From: Acetobacter oryzifermentans
Lineage (GTDB): Bacteria > Pseudomonadota > Alphaproteobacteria > Acetobacterales > Acetobacteraceae
Length of the DNA stretch: 64,000 nt
Direction: 5' to 3'
NCBI RefSeq assembly: GCF_001628715.1
Contig: NZ_CP011120.1
Coordinates: 496,001 to 560,000, forward strand
Shown here: piece after piece, positions 27,796-36,879 of the stretch
Position numbering within the stretch: the stretch's first letter is position 1
Layout: the number at the start of each line of letters is the position of its first letter
The notes under the pieces: model-generated
What the model was told of the DNA's origin: nothing
What the model saw: only the letters and a program-made list of their open reading frames with translations
Databases searched by the model: none
Made by a program: the position numbers and the translations under genes

Positions 27796-27815
27796 TGTAA
27801 TAGTATAACATTACA
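27796..27815. promoter_or_regulatory. Zur-like operator dyad upstream of the TonB receptor
   Basis: TGTAAT at 27796-27801 and ATTACA at 27810-27815 are perfect inverted arms around a central TATA (27804-27807). On the minus strand the site contains the core ATGTTATA, which resembles alphaproteobacterial zinc-uptake-regulator boxes. The first base is 49 bases from the receptor ATG, suitable for repression. Confidence 0.5.
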
Positions 27816-27893
27816 ATAGGAATGAGCCGTGTGCGTGCAGCTTTCTGTGGGCTGTTGCACGCGCGCAACAGCTTTGCACACAGAGCAAGGCAC

Positions 27894-27925
27894 AAAAAAA
27901 GAGGCCACATGCAACACGTGGCCTC
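27894..27925 (-). terminator. Terminator of the SDR gene
   Basis: On the minus strand GAGGCCAC (27918-27925 complement) pairs with GTGGCCTC (27901-27908 complement) and is followed by U7 (A7 at 27894-27900 on the + strand). It lies 40 bases beyond the SDR stop. Confidence 0.9.
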
Positions 27926-27964
27926 CTTGCGCATACCGTTGTGCCTACGGGCACAAGGCAGATG

Positions 27965-28738
27965 TTATTTTGTGGTGTAACCGCCGTTTACCAGAATGGT
28001 CTGGCCCGTCATCCACCAGCCTTCAGAAACAATAAAGCGCACATACGGGGCAATATCTTCAATATCTGTCAGGCCCGTTTTGCTGAAGGGAGAAAGCGCT
28101 GCTGCCGTTTTGTGGTAAGCCACGGCATCTGCACTTTCCTGCCCGTAAAAGAACGGTGTATCCATGGGGCCGGGGCCAATGGCGTTAACAGAAATGCCAC
28201 GCGCGCCATATTCCTTGGAGGCCGCACGGGTAAAGTGTTCTACCGCAGCCTTGGAACCCGCATAGGTGGAATAAAACGGCGTGTAAGCCCCCAGCAGAGA
28301 TGTGACGAGTGTGAGCAGCTTACCGTTATCTGCCAGATGGTTCCCAGCTTCACGGATAAACTGATACGCCACCTTGGTGTTGATGGCGAACATGGAATCA
28401 AATTCTTCATCCGTGGTATCTGCAATCGGCTTTTTTAGCACCTTGCCCACGGTGTTAATGGCAATATCTGGCGCGCCAAAAGCGGCTTTGGTATCTGCAA
28501 ACAGTTTGGCAACAGCACCTGGCTGCGTAAGGTCTGCCTGAAAAGCTGCGGCCTGTGCGCCTGCGGCTTTTACCGCAGCCACCGTGGCATCTGCTTCTGC
28601 CTTGCTGGCTGCACTGTGGTAATGGATGGCAATGGCTTTTGCGCCATGTTCCGCCAGATCCCGCGCAATCAGCCCGCCCAGATTTTTGGCCCCACCGGCT
28701 ATTAGAACAGTTTTGCCTTTAATGCTGTGATCTACCAT
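27965..28738 (-). CDS. SDR-family oxidoreductase
   Basis: A 257-residue classical short-chain dehydrogenase. The cofactor motif is GGAKNLGGLIA near residues 15-25, followed by NTVGKVL, and the catalytic set is TSLLGAYTPFYSTYAGSKAA with the YxxxK pair. The C-terminus INAIGPGPMDTPFF and TGQTILVNGGYTT is standard for the family. The start ATG at 28738 gives the expected N-terminus MVDHSIKGKTVLIAGGAKNL; the frame remains open to 29071 but runs into the divergent LysR gene. It is transcribed away from the LysR gene with a 157-base gap holding a clear inverted repeat, so it is the likely target of that regulator. The substrate is unknown. Confidence 0.88.
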   Translation of the reverse strand: MVDHSIKGKTVLIAGGAKNLGGLIARDLAEHGAKAIAIHYHSAASKAEADATVAAVKAAGAQAAAFQADLTQPGAVAKLFADTKAAFGAPDIAINTVGKVLKKPIADTTDEEFDSMFAINTKVAYQFIREAGNHLADNGKLLTLVTSLLGAYTPFYSTYAGSKAAVEHFTRAASKEYGARGISVNAIGPGPMDTPFFYGQESADAVAYHKTAAALSPFSKTGLTDIEDIAPYVRFIVSEGWWMTGQTILVNGGYTTK

Positions 28739-28791
28739 GTTGGCTGCTCCCTTGCATGATCGAGGGGCGATGGATGGTGGCCCCCGTTTTT

Positions 28792-28818
28792 CTATTGTCA
28801 TCGTATCAGCTACAATAG
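28792..28818. promoter_or_regulatory. Inverted repeat between divergent SDR and LysR genes
   Basis: CTATTGT at 28792-28798 and ACAATAG at 28812-28818 form perfect 7-base arms separated by 13 bases. This size and position fit a LysR-family operator controlling both the SDR gene and its own gene. Confidence 0.6.
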
Positions 28819-28895
28819 CCGGATAAAGCTGTATGTTCTGACAACACTTGCCAGATTTACCGAACAATAAGGCAGCCACCACAAGGCTAACGTGT

Positions 28896-29819
28896 ATGGA
28901 TAGAATAGATCTTTTTCGTATTTTTGCCCGTGTGGTGGAGGCCGCCAGTTTTACCCATGCGGCAGAAACCTTGGGCATGCCGCGCTCTAGTGTGTCTGCC
29001 GCAGTGCAACAGCTTGAAAGCCGTGTGGGTGCACGTCTGTTAACGCGCACAACCCGCTCCGTTGCCCCCACGCCAGATGGCGCCGCGTTTTACGAACACT
29101 GCCTGCGCCTTGTGGCGGATGTGGAGGAAGCAGAAAATCTGTTCCGCCAGAGCGAAAGTGCCGTGCAAGGCGTATTGCGCGTTAACATGCCCGGCCGCAT
29201 TGGGCGGCTGATAGTGGCTCCGGCATTGCCCGATTTTCTGGCAACATATCCCGGCCTTTCGGTGGAACTGGGGGTAACGGACAAGGCCGTTAATCTGGTG
29301 GAAGATGGGTTGGATTGTGTGCTGCGCGTGGGCCCTTTGCAGGATTCCGGCCTGATTGCCCGCCGTATGGGGGAGTTAAAGCTGATAAACGTGGCCAGCC
29401 CGGCATATCTGCATCAGCATGGCGTACCCCAATGCCCGGCAGACCTGCTGCATGGGCACGAGGCCGTAAATTATGCCTCCCCCCAGAATGGCCGCGTGGA
29501 ACAATGGGAGTGGGAAGAAAACGGCCAAACCCACATGCTGGATATACCGGGCCGTGTAACAGTAAACAGTGCAGAAGCCCTTATAGCCTGTGCGCTGGCT
29601 GGGTTGGGGATGATTCAGATACCCGCGTACGATGTGCGCTCTTATCTGCATACCGGCCAGTTGGTAAAAGTGCTGCCCAAATGGTGTGCGGCCCCTTTGC
29701 CTATGGCGTTGCTTTACCCACACCGGCGGCATCTTTCCATGCGGGTGCAGGTGTTTGCCGCATGGCTGGAGGAACTGGTGCGCCAGCAGGTTTTACGCCC
29801 TGTTTCCGCTGCTCCGTAA
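28896..29819 (+). CDS. LysR-family transcriptional regulator
   Basis: A 307-residue regulator. The N-terminal winged helix-turn-helix is clear: MDRIDLFRIFARVVEAASFT, then AAETLGMPRSSVSAAVQQLE (recognition helix) and the wing. The effector-binding domain follows from about residue 90, with VNMPGRIGRLIVAPALPDFL. The start ATG at 28896 has AAGG about eight bases upstream and starts at the helix-turn-helix; the open frame from 28848 adds 16 unsupported residues. It is divergent from the SDR gene and probably controls it through the dyad at 28792-28818. The effector is unknown. Confidence 0.9.
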   Translation: MDRIDLFRIFARVVEAASFTHAAETLGMPRSSVSAAVQQLESRVGARLLTRTTRSVAPTPDGAAFYEHCLRLVADVEEAENLFRQSESAVQGVLRVNMPGRIGRLIVAPALPDFLATYPGLSVELGVTDKAVNLVEDGLDCVLRVGPLQDSGLIARRMGELKLINVASPAYLHQHGVPQCPADLLHGHEAVNYASPQNGRVEQWEWEENGQTHMLDIPGRVTVNSAEALIACALAGLGMIQIPAYDVRSYLHTGQLVKVLPKWCAAPLPMALLYPHRRHLSMRVQVFAAWLEELVRQQVLRPVSAAP

Positions 29820-29884
29820 AGGTGGCGTGTATGTGCAGAATGCCCGTTGCATAAACGCCTAAACACGCCCAAAGAGCGCAAGCC

Positions 29885-31597
29885 ATGTTAACCATAGAAA
29901 ACATTCTGTTGCTGCTTTTGCTGGCGGCAGTTAGCAGCCTGCTTGTTGCCCTGTTTAAACAGAAGGTTCCGCAGCCGGTTGTTCTTATCATTCTGGGTGT
30001 GTTTGCGGCGTTGGCGGGCATGCATGTCAGCTTGCAGCCAGATATGTTCATGTTTGTATTTCTGCCGCCTTTGCTGTTTGCAGATTCATTCCGCATGCCA
30101 TTGCGTGAGTTTTCAGAACTGCGCGGCCCCATTCTGTTTTTGGCCTTTGGGCTTGTGGTTATCAGCACGCTGGTATGTGGCTATGCTATTCATTGGATTG
30201 TGCCCGAACTGGGCTTGCCCATCTGTTTTACGCTGGCGGCAGCGCTTTCCCCCACAGATACGGTAGCTGTTTCCAGCCTTATTGAAGGGCGCAAAGTTCC
30301 CAATCGGTTGTTGCAGATTTTATCTGGTGAGGCCCTGTTTAACGATGCCTCCGGCCTTGTGTGCTTTCGCTTTGCCATGGCCGATGCCCTTACGGGGGAG
30401 TTCTCTTACAGGCAGGCTTTTGGCACGTTTTTAATGGTGGCGCTGGGCGGCTTGCTGGTGGGCGCTGCGGTGGCATGGCTGACTGTTAAGCTTAACCGCG
30501 TGCTGGTGCGTCGTGGGTATGATGATTCGCAATCCCAAATCATCTTTTTGCTGCTCTTGCCATTTTTAATGTACGCAGCGGCGGAAGCGGTGGAATGTTC
30601 GGGCATTCTGGCCGCCGTGGCAGGCTGCATGGTGCTTAAACTTTCCGGTATGATAGAGGATACCGCCACTTTTACCCGCTTACAGGCCACAACCGTATGG
30701 AACATTGTCAGCTACGTTTTTAACGCGCTTATCTTTTTGTTTCTGGGCTTGCAGTTGCCAGAATTGCTGCAACATGGCGTGGCGTTGGGCCATAAATACG
30801 ATGTGGCTTTGTGGCAGGTTAGCCTGTTTGTGGTGCAAATATACGCCATTATGCTGGCCATGCGGTTTGCAGGCGTATGGACATCCGTTTTTGGCCGTTG
30901 GGTGGTGGCGCGTATTGGCAGCCTGCCGTTTGAACCCACGGGCTTTGCAGGCAGCTTGTTGCTGACATTTGCCGGGGTGCGCGGGGCCGTTACGCTGGCG
31001 GCTGTGCTCTCTCTGCCAGAAGGAGCGGATGGCACAGATGCCTTTCCCATGCGCGATGCCGTGGTGGTGGCGGCTACAGGTGTAATTGTGCTTTCCCTGC
31101 TGGCTGCCAGTGTGTTCATTCCTCTGTGCCTGCGTTTTTTGCCGCACGAAACGGTGGATAAGAATGCGCAGGAAGAAAACATGGCCCGCCAAAAACTGAT
31201 ACGCGCAGCCCTTGCAGTGCTTACAAAAGCGCGCACGCAGCCGCCTGCGCCCACCCCAAAGGGTACAGCACTGGCTAAGCCGGAGGGGCAAAGTGCCGCA
31301 GATGAAGCCCTGCGGCAGGAGGTGATAGACCGCCTCTACCAACTGTATCACAGCCGGTTGGAAGAGGAGGATGAAACGCCGCGCATTACGCCGCTGGATC
31401 GTAACCGGGCATTGCGCCATGCGCGTATGGATCTGGCCCTGCGCCTGCAATTGCTGCGGGCAGAACGGCAGGCCATGCGAGATATGACATCGCGCAGAGA
31501 GATCAATGACCAAACAGAATGGAAGCTCCAGCAGGAACTGGATTATGAGGAGCAGGTGATCCGCTCGCAGTCTCAGCGCCTCCCGCGGGAGGCCTAA
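29885..31597 (+). CDS. Na+/H+ antiporter, CPA1 family
   Basis: A 570-residue membrane antiporter of the NhaP/CPA1 type, exchanging Na+ (or K+) for H+ in pH and salt balance. About 12 membrane segments run from residue 4 to about 420. The ion-binding core is LSPTDTVAVSSLIEG followed by SGEALFNDASGLVCF, with the paired N-D motif typical of electroneutral CPA1 antiporters, and the later conserved segment FAGVRGAVTLAAVLSLP. A cytoplasmic C-terminal region of about 140 residues is charged and predicted helical. It follows the LysR gene by 65 bases in the same direction. In an acid-producing bacterium a pH role is plausible. Confidence 0.92.
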   Translation: MLTIENILLLLLLAAVSSLLVALFKQKVPQPVVLIILGVFAALAGMHVSLQPDMFMFVFLPPLLFADSFRMPLREFSELRGPILFLAFGLVVISTLVCGYAIHWIVPELGLPICFTLAAALSPTDTVAVSSLIEGRKVPNRLLQILSGEALFNDASGLVCFRFAMADALTGEFSYRQAFGTFLMVALGGLLVGAAVAWLTVKLNRVLVRRGYDDSQSQIIFLLLLPFLMYAAAEAVECSGILAAVAGCMVLKLSGMIEDTATFTRLQATTVWNIVSYVFNALIFLFLGLQLPELLQHGVALGHKYDVALWQVSLFVVQIYAIMLAMRFAGVWTSVFGRWVVARIGSLPFEPTGFAGSLLLTFAGVRGAVTLAAVLSLPEGADGTDAFPMRDAVVVAATGVIVLSLLAASVFIPLCLRFLPHETVDKNAQEENMARQKLIRAALAVLTKARTQPPAPTPKGTALAKPEGQSAADEALRQEVIDRLYQLYHSRLEEEDETPRITPLDRNRALRHARMDLALRLQLLRAERQAMRDMTSRREINDQTEWKLQQELDYEEQVIRSQSQRLPREA

Positions 31598-31627
31598 AGC
31601 CCGCCTGCCAAACGTGGCGTGCTTTTG

Positions 31628-31655
31628 TTGACAAGCCACCCCCAGCCTGTAAACC
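31628..31655 (+). promoter_or_regulatory. Candidate promoter for the cobalamin-riboswitch transcript
   Basis: TTGACA at 31628-31633 is followed after 16 bases by TAAACC at 31650-31655, a weak -10 preceded by TG. The start point would fall a few bases before the riboswitch. Confidence 0.4.
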
Positions 31656-31664
31656 ACACCGCAT

Positions 31665-31870
31665 GATGGTTTCCCCTTAGGGGAATGAAAAGGGAACCGG
31701 GTGCCCGCGCCGTTGCCTGCAATGGTTTTGCGATATTCCCGGGCTGTCCCCGCAACTGTAAGCGGCATGGATGTGCACGCACAGCGCCTTACGCGCTGGC
31801 CCACTGGAACAAACCTTTCCGGGAAGGGGTGCCACAACCGAAAAAACCGCAAGCCAGGAGACCTGCCATC
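31665..31870 (+). promoter_or_regulatory. Cobalamin (B12) riboswitch upstream of btuB
   Basis: The leader before btuB has the conserved cobalamin-riboswitch order: GATGGTTTCCCC at 31665, GGGAACCGGGTG near 31690, the CCCCGCAACTGTAAGCGG core near 31747-31764, a variable long stem, and the B12 box AAGCCAGGAGACCTGCC at 31851-31867. It binds adenosyl- or related cobalamin and turns off B12 uptake genes. The expression platform after the box includes a stem (TGTCAGC around 31895 with GCTGGCA around 31910) but no U-tract, so control is probably at translation start. Confidence 0.93.
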
Positions 31871-32020
31871 AGCACACAGTTGCAGACGGGGCATGTCAGC
31901 CGGGGTGTGCTGGCAGGTTGGGCGAGCGGTTAGCCTATGGGGTGGTTTGCGCCCCTGTGGTGGAAAAAGCCGGGCCAGGTCTCGTGGCAACGCTGTTAAA
32001 CCGCGAGATTGCCTAAAGCC

Positions 32021-34195
32021 ATGCGCCTTAAAACCCTTTTGCTTACCGGCTCATCTTTGCTGCTGGTAGAAACCACCGCCGTTTGGGCGGCAGATGCCCC
32101 AACCCCCGCCACATCAACGGGCAAAAATACTGTTGCCACCAAGGCGGCAGCAACACCAGCTACCACCGTTCCGGCGCCACAAAATGCGCCTGTTTTGGCC
32201 GGGGTGGAGGGCACGCAAGCTGTGCAAGCGCGCAGCGCACAGGCGTACCCGGATTACATTACGGTTAGTGCCGCACGGCGGCCCATGCGGGCGGATGAAA
32301 TTGGCACGGCCATGACGATCGTGACAGAAAAGCAGATACTCACCCAGCAGCGCCGCACGTTAACAGATATTCTGGCCCGCCAACCGGGGCTGAATGTGGT
32401 GCGTTCGGGCGGTTTTGGGGGCACCACCTCTATTTTTATGCGTGGTAACAATGCCAACGAGGTAAAAGTGCGGCTGGATGGCATGGATATTAACGATGGC
32501 AGCTCCACTTCTGGTGCGTTTGATGCCGCGCAGTTTGTAACTGATGGCATGGGCCGCATAGAAATTTTGCGCGGGCCGCAAAGTGGCCTGTACGGGGCGG
32601 ATGCCATGGCCGGGGTGATTGATATAACCACCGCGCAAGGGCAGGGCAGGTTCACCCCTTTTGTGCGGGTAGAAGGTGGATCTTACGGCACGTTTAATCA
32701 GGTTATGGGCGCGCGCGGCAGTAAGGGAAAGTTCCATTACAATGTGGAGCTTTCTCATTACCGACAGGATGGCTTTCATGAAATCCCGCGTTATATCGGG
32801 CGCTATTTTGGCGCAGATAAGGAGCAGCGCCACCGGGGGGATAGAAACGATAACCGCTCCGCCAATATTCGCCTTGGCTATGATGTGACGCATAATTTTG
32901 ATCTGGGGTTAACGGCCCGGCTGATCCAGAGCAATCTGCACACCTACAGCAGCTATAATATGGAAGATGAATATTACAGCCGCTTGGGATATTACGGTGA
33001 TGTCAGCAGCGAGCGTGAACATACCACGCAAAATCAGGCCATTGTGCGGGGCACTGCGCATTTGTCCTCATTTGGTGGCAGGTTCGATCAGGTCATTGGT
33101 CTGGGGTATATGACAGGCCGCAGAAGCTGGACAGAAACCGGCACCACGCTGGAAGGCGATGCCTTGCAGTATGATCCCACATATTACCGCACCAGCCGTA
33201 TCAAGATAGACTGGCACGGCACCGTCAATCTGGATAAATACGGATCCCTGCTTGTGGGGGCAGAGCATTTTCATGATACGTTTAATTCCAACCAAGGAAA
33301 TAGCGCGCCATCTTCCACGCCGTTCAGCACCAGTGCGGGTATGGATACTACGGCAGGGTATGGGCAGTATCAGGGTAACTGGAACAAGATTTTATATGGT
33401 GCGGCCAATATCCGGTATGACGCCAATTCCCGCTACGGCAATTATGTGACGTGGCGCGTGGCTCCGGCCATTCATATTCCGCACAGCGGCACGGTTATCA
33501 AGGCCAGTGCAGGCAGTGGCTTTCATGGCCCTTCATTGTATCAGCTTTTTGCCAACCAGATTTCCACCAGCTATGCAGAAAAGGGGAACCCCAACCTGCG
33601 GGCCGAGCGCCTGATAGGGTATGATGTGGGCGTAGAACAAACCTTGGCGCATGACAAATTGCATTTTGGGGCCACATGGTATGAAAACCACGTGCGCAAC
33701 CTTATCCAGTCCGTAAGTTCTTACGAAAATTATTACTCCACCTATTCCTACAATAACGTCGCCCGTGCCCGCATGTATGGCGTGGAAGCGTATCTGGATT
33801 GGAAAGCGCTGGATACGCTGGATTTCAACCTGAACTATACATGGACCCACGCGCGAGATGCCTCTACCGGGCAAGAACTCCAACGCCGCCCGCAGCACAA
33901 GTTCAATTTCAACACCACATGGCAGCCGGTGGATGGGCTCTCGCTTTCGGGCAATATTCTGTATGTCAGCGGCGCGCGTGATATGCCGGTTATTTCCGAT
34001 ACGTACCAGTATTGCAGCACATGCGGTAAAGACCACGGATATTTCACCATAGATCTGGCGGCCAGTTATAAAATCAACCGCTATGTAACGGTGTTTGCGC
34101 GGGCAGATAACTTGCTGAACCGCCAGTATGAAAGCCCCATAGGCTACCTTCAGCCCGGTCGCGCAGGTTATGGCGGCTTTACGCTGAATTACTGA
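32021..34195 (+). CDS. btuB: TonB-dependent vitamin B12 receptor
   Basis: A 724-residue outer-membrane receptor. Signal peptide MRLKTLLLTGSSLLLVETTA (cut near WAA), a long threonine/alanine/proline-rich linker with the TonB-box region, a plug with RGNNANEVKVRLDGMDINDGS, and a beta-barrel ending in FTLNY. The B12 assignment comes from the cobalamin riboswitch leader and from the BtuF, BtuC and BtuD genes that follow. The ATG at 32021 is used; the longer frame begins at a TTG at 32009 with no advantage. The stop overlaps the btuF start by one base (TGATG). Confidence 0.93.
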   Translation: MRLKTLLLTGSSLLLVETTAVWAADAPTPATSTGKNTVATKAAATPATTVPAPQNAPVLAGVEGTQAVQARSAQAYPDYITVSAARRPMRADEIGTAMTIVTEKQILTQQRRTLTDILARQPGLNVVRSGGFGGTTSIFMRGNNANEVKVRLDGMDINDGSSTSGAFDAAQFVTDGMGRIEILRGPQSGLYGADAMAGVIDITTAQGQGRFTPFVRVEGGSYGTFNQVMGARGSKGKFHYNVELSHYRQDGFHEIPRYIGRYFGADKEQRHRGDRNDNRSANIRLGYDVTHNFDLGLTARLIQSNLHTYSSYNMEDEYYSRLGYYGDVSSEREHTTQNQAIVRGTAHLSSFGGRFDQVIGLGYMTGRRSWTETGTTLEGDALQYDPTYYRTSRIKIDWHGTVNLDKYGSLLVGAEHFHDTFNSNQGNSAPSSTPFSTSAGMDTTAGYGQYQGNWNKILYGAANIRYDANSRYGNYVTWRVAPAIHIPHSGTVIKASAGSGFHGPSLYQLFANQISTSYAEKGNPNLRAERLIGYDVGVEQTLAHDKLHFGATWYENHVRNLIQSVSSYENYYSTYSYNNVARARMYGVEAYLDWKALDTLDFNLNYTWTHARDASTGQELQRRPQHKFNFNTTWQPVDGLSLSGNILYVSGARDMPVISDTYQYCSTCGKDHGYFTIDLAASYKINRYVTVFARADNLLNRQYESPIGYLQPGRAGYGGFTLNY

Positions 34196-35106
34196 TGCAG
34201 CTTTCCGTAATCCTCCGCCGGGTGGGTATGTGTGTACTGGGTGCAGCCCTTGTGGTGCCTGCGCCGGGGGCGGCACGGGCAGAGCGTGTGGCATCGCTTA
34301 ATCTGTGCACAGATCAGCTTGCCCTTATGTTGGCAGACCACAAGGATATTATAGGTCTTTCCACTTTGGCGCGGGATTGCACGGAATCTGTGTTGTGCCA
34401 GCAGGCGCAGGACGTGCCGGTGTTGCAATCCACGGCGGAAACAGTGTTGGCCGCCAAACCAGATGTGGTGCTGGCAGGCCGCTTTACAGCCCGCTTGGCC
34501 GTGCGGGCAGCAAAGGAGGTAGGGGCCAAAGTGCTTACGCTTTCCCCCGCATCCTCCTTGGCGGATATTCCAGACCAGATCATGCAAGTTGCCAATGCGG
34601 TGGGGCACCCCGAACGCGGGCGGCAGCTTGTAGCGGCATTTCAAGCCCGGTTGGCGGAACTTGCTACCACCCGCCAACTATCAGACCCCATAGCCGTGGT
34701 GTATGAGGCCAATGGCTTTGTGGTGCACGCCCATAGTTTGCCCGATGATGTGCTGGCTCATGCCGGTTTGCGTAACTTTGCCACCACGGCAGGCACGCCC
34801 CCTTTGGGCGGGCGCGTACCGCTGGAAGTGCTGTTGGCTTATCACCCCGATTTACTGGTGCGCGATCCCTCCGGCCCCGGCCATTCTCTTGCACAGGCCA
34901 TGCTGGCCAACCCGGTTATGCTGGCCATGTTTGCGCCACCGCATGTTGTGGATGTGCCAGCGCGCCTTTGGCTGTGTGGGCTGCCACAAACGCTGGATGC
35001 CGTTGCCTCATTACGTCACGCGCGGGATACCATTGTGGCTGATGGCACAAAGAATTTTCAAAACCCACCCATTACGCAGCCTACGGTAAAGGAAACCCAA
35101 CCATGA
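34195..35106 (+). CDS. btuF: Vitamin B12 ABC transporter substrate-binding protein
   Basis: A 303-residue periplasmic binding protein of the class III (helical backbone) type: signal peptide (MQLSVILRRVGMCVLGAALV, cut near ARA), then RVASLNLCTDQLALMLAD and an AETVLAAKPDVVLAG element typical of BtuF/FhuD-like proteins. It carries cobalamin from BtuB to BtuCD. The start overlaps the btuB stop by one base, and its end overlaps the start of the permease gene by four (ATGA), so the whole set is translationally coupled. Ligand assignment relies on the riboswitch context. Confidence 0.9.
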   Translation: MQLSVILRRVGMCVLGAALVVPAPGAARAERVASLNLCTDQLALMLADHKDIIGLSTLARDCTESVLCQQAQDVPVLQSTAETVLAAKPDVVLAGRFTARLAVRAAKEVGAKVLTLSPASSLADIPDQIMQVANAVGHPERGRQLVAAFQARLAELATTRQLSDPIAVVYEANGFVVHAHSLPDDVLAHAGLRNFATTAGTPPLGGRVPLEVLLAYHPDLLVRDPSGPGHSLAQAMLANPVMLAMFAPPHVVDVPARLWLCGLPQTLDAVASLRHARDTIVADGTKNFQNPPITQPTVKETQP

Positions 35107-36116
35107 AGCCCTTGCGCCCCGTTGTGCTGAACACGCTGTTGGTGGTGCTGGTGGCCGTTATGGCTGTGGCCTCTTTGTGGTGGGGGGAAAGCAGCATTAA
35201 CGTGCCAGCAGCCTTGGCAGATTGGTGGGCCGGTGCGCATTCCATAGGTGCGGTTATTATGGGGCAGTTGCGCCTGCCGCGTATGTTGCTGGCCCTTATG
35301 GTTGGCGGCACGTTGGGGCTAAGTGGTGCGGTGCTGCAAGGCTATTTGCGCAACCCGCTGGCTGATCCGGGGCTTTTAGGTGTTTCTGGTGGGGCAGCCC
35401 TTGGGGCTGTTTGTGTGTTCTATACAGGGCTTTTTCAAATAGCCTCGGCTTTGCTGCCTTTGGGTGGTTTGGCTGGTGCATTGGTTACGGCCACGTTGCT
35501 TGTGGCGCTGGTGGGGCGTGGTGGCGCATTGGTGCTGTTGTTGGCTGGTGCGGCAGTGAGCAGTTTTACCGCAGCCCTTACCGCACTGGTGCTGAACCTG
35601 GTGCCCAGCCCCTATGCTACGTTTGAAATCATGCACTGGCTGATGGGGTCTTTAACAGATCGCACCCTTAATGATGTGCTGCTGGCCTTGCCCGGCGTGG
35701 TGGTGGGGTGTGCCCTGCTTATGGGCTGTGGCCGCGCCTTGGATGCCCTAACAATGGGGGAGGACGTGGCCCAAAGCCTTGGTTTTCGGCTTGGTGGTGT
35801 TGGGGGCGTGCAAATGCGCGTGGTTGTGGGCACTGCATTGGCTGTGGGCTCTTGCGTTGCGGTTTCTGGCGCTATCGGGTTTGTGGGGCTGGTGGTGCCG
35901 CATTTGTTGCGGCCTTTGGCGGGGCATCGGCCATCTCGGCTTATGGTGCCAGCATTTTTGGGCGGGGCTGCGCTTTTGCTGGCGGCAGATCTGGCAGTGC
36001 GGCTTATGGCCGGGCGCACAGAATTGCAGTTGGGTGTGGTAACGGCCTTGGTGGGGGCGCCTGTGTTTTTCCACCGTGTTATCTTGTTTAGAAAACGGAA
36101 CATGCTGTCATGTTAA
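35103..36116 (+). CDS. btuC: Vitamin B12 ABC transporter permease
   Basis: A 337-residue FecCD/BtuC-family permease with about ten membrane helices. The typical sequences are RLPRMLLALMVGGTLGLSGA, QGYLRNPLADPGLLGVSGGA and the cytoplasmic coupling region GEDVAQSLGFRLGG, followed by GAIGFVGLVVPHLLR. Two copies form the channel for B12. It overlaps btuF by four bases and btuD by seven bases, giving a tightly coupled btuB-btuF-btuC-btuD order. Confidence 0.93.
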   Translation: MKPLRPVVLNTLLVVLVAVMAVASLWWGESSINVPAALADWWAGAHSIGAVIMGQLRLPRMLLALMVGGTLGLSGAVLQGYLRNPLADPGLLGVSGGAALGAVCVFYTGLFQIASALLPLGGLAGALVTATLLVALVGRGGALVLLLAGAAVSSFTAALTALVLNLVPSPYATFEIMHWLMGSLTDRTLNDVLLALPGVVVGCALLMGCGRALDALTMGEDVAQSLGFRLGGVGGVQMRVVVGTALAVGSCVAVSGAIGFVGLVVPHLLRPLAGHRPSRLMVPAFLGGAALLLAADLAVRLMAGRTELQLGVVTALVGAPVFFHRVILFRKRNMLSC

Positions 36117-36871
36117 ATGTGCAGAATGTTGGGTTCAGCATAGAGGGCGTGCAGCTTCTCCAAACTGCCACTGTGCAATTTGAGGCGGGAAGCGTAACAG
36201 CATTAATAGGCCCTAATGGTGCTGGCAAAAGCACGCTGTTGCGTATTATGGCGGGCTTGTTACCCGCCACGCAGGGGCATGTGGTGTGTGATGGCGCGCC
36301 TTTGCAACAGCTTACATTGGCCCAGCGTGCGCGGCTTATGGCGTATATGCCGCAGGATGTGCAGCCATTTCCGCCCATGCCAGTGCGGGAGGTGGCATCA
36401 CTGGGGCGCTTGCCTTATGGGGAATCTCCCACACAGGCCTTGCATCATCCGGCAGTGGCGCAGGCTTTAGCGGAAGTGGGGTTGCTGGAGTTGGCGGATC
36501 GCCCAGCCAGCCAGCTTTCTGGTGGAGAGCGTGCACGGCTTATGCTGGCGCGTGCTTTAGCGGTGCAGGCCCCCATTTTGCTGGCGGATGAACCCGTAGC
36601 CGCGCTGGACCCTGCCCATGCCTTGGCGGTTATGCAGGTGTTTTGCAAACTGGCGGCACGGGGCACGTGCGTTGTGGTGGTGCTGCATGATTTGTTGCTG
36701 GCCACGCGTTTTTGCAAAACCTTGGTGCTCATGCAGCAGGGCCGTATTCAGCATACCATTCCTCCTACCAGCCTAACAGATGAGATGGTGCGCCAAACTT
36801 ACGGTGTTACCACGCGGCGGGTAGAAAACGCCGTTGTGCCGTGGGATTTATGCACGGCACAGCCAGAGTAA
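36110..36871 (+). CDS. btuD: Vitamin B12 ABC transporter ATP-binding protein
   Basis: A 253-residue ATPase of the iron-siderophore/B12 class. Walker A is GPNGAGKSTLL, the signature is QLSGGERARLMLARAL and Walker B is PILLADEPVAALD, followed by the H-loop VVVLHDLL. It powers the BtuC permease. It starts within the last codons of btuC and is the last gene of the riboswitch-controlled operon; an imperfect inverted repeat follows its stop. Confidence 0.93.
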   Translation: MLNVQNVGFSIEGVQLLQTATVQFEAGSVTALIGPNGAGKSTLLRIMAGLLPATQGHVVCDGAPLQQLTLAQRARLMAYMPQDVQPFPPMPVREVASLGRLPYGESPTQALHHPAVAQALAEVGLLELADRPASQLSGGERARLMLARALAVQAPILLADEPVAALDPAHALAVMQVFCKLAARGTCVVVVLHDLLLATRFCKTLVLMQQGRIQHTIPPTSLTDEMVRQTYGVTTRRVENAVVPWDLCTAQPE

Positions 36872-36879
36872 GCAGAGTA

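Noticed and set aside
30680..31990. Minus-strand open frame (436 residues) spanning the antiporter end and riboswitch
   Set aside because: It runs antisense through an intact gene and a riboswitch, with no coding motifs.
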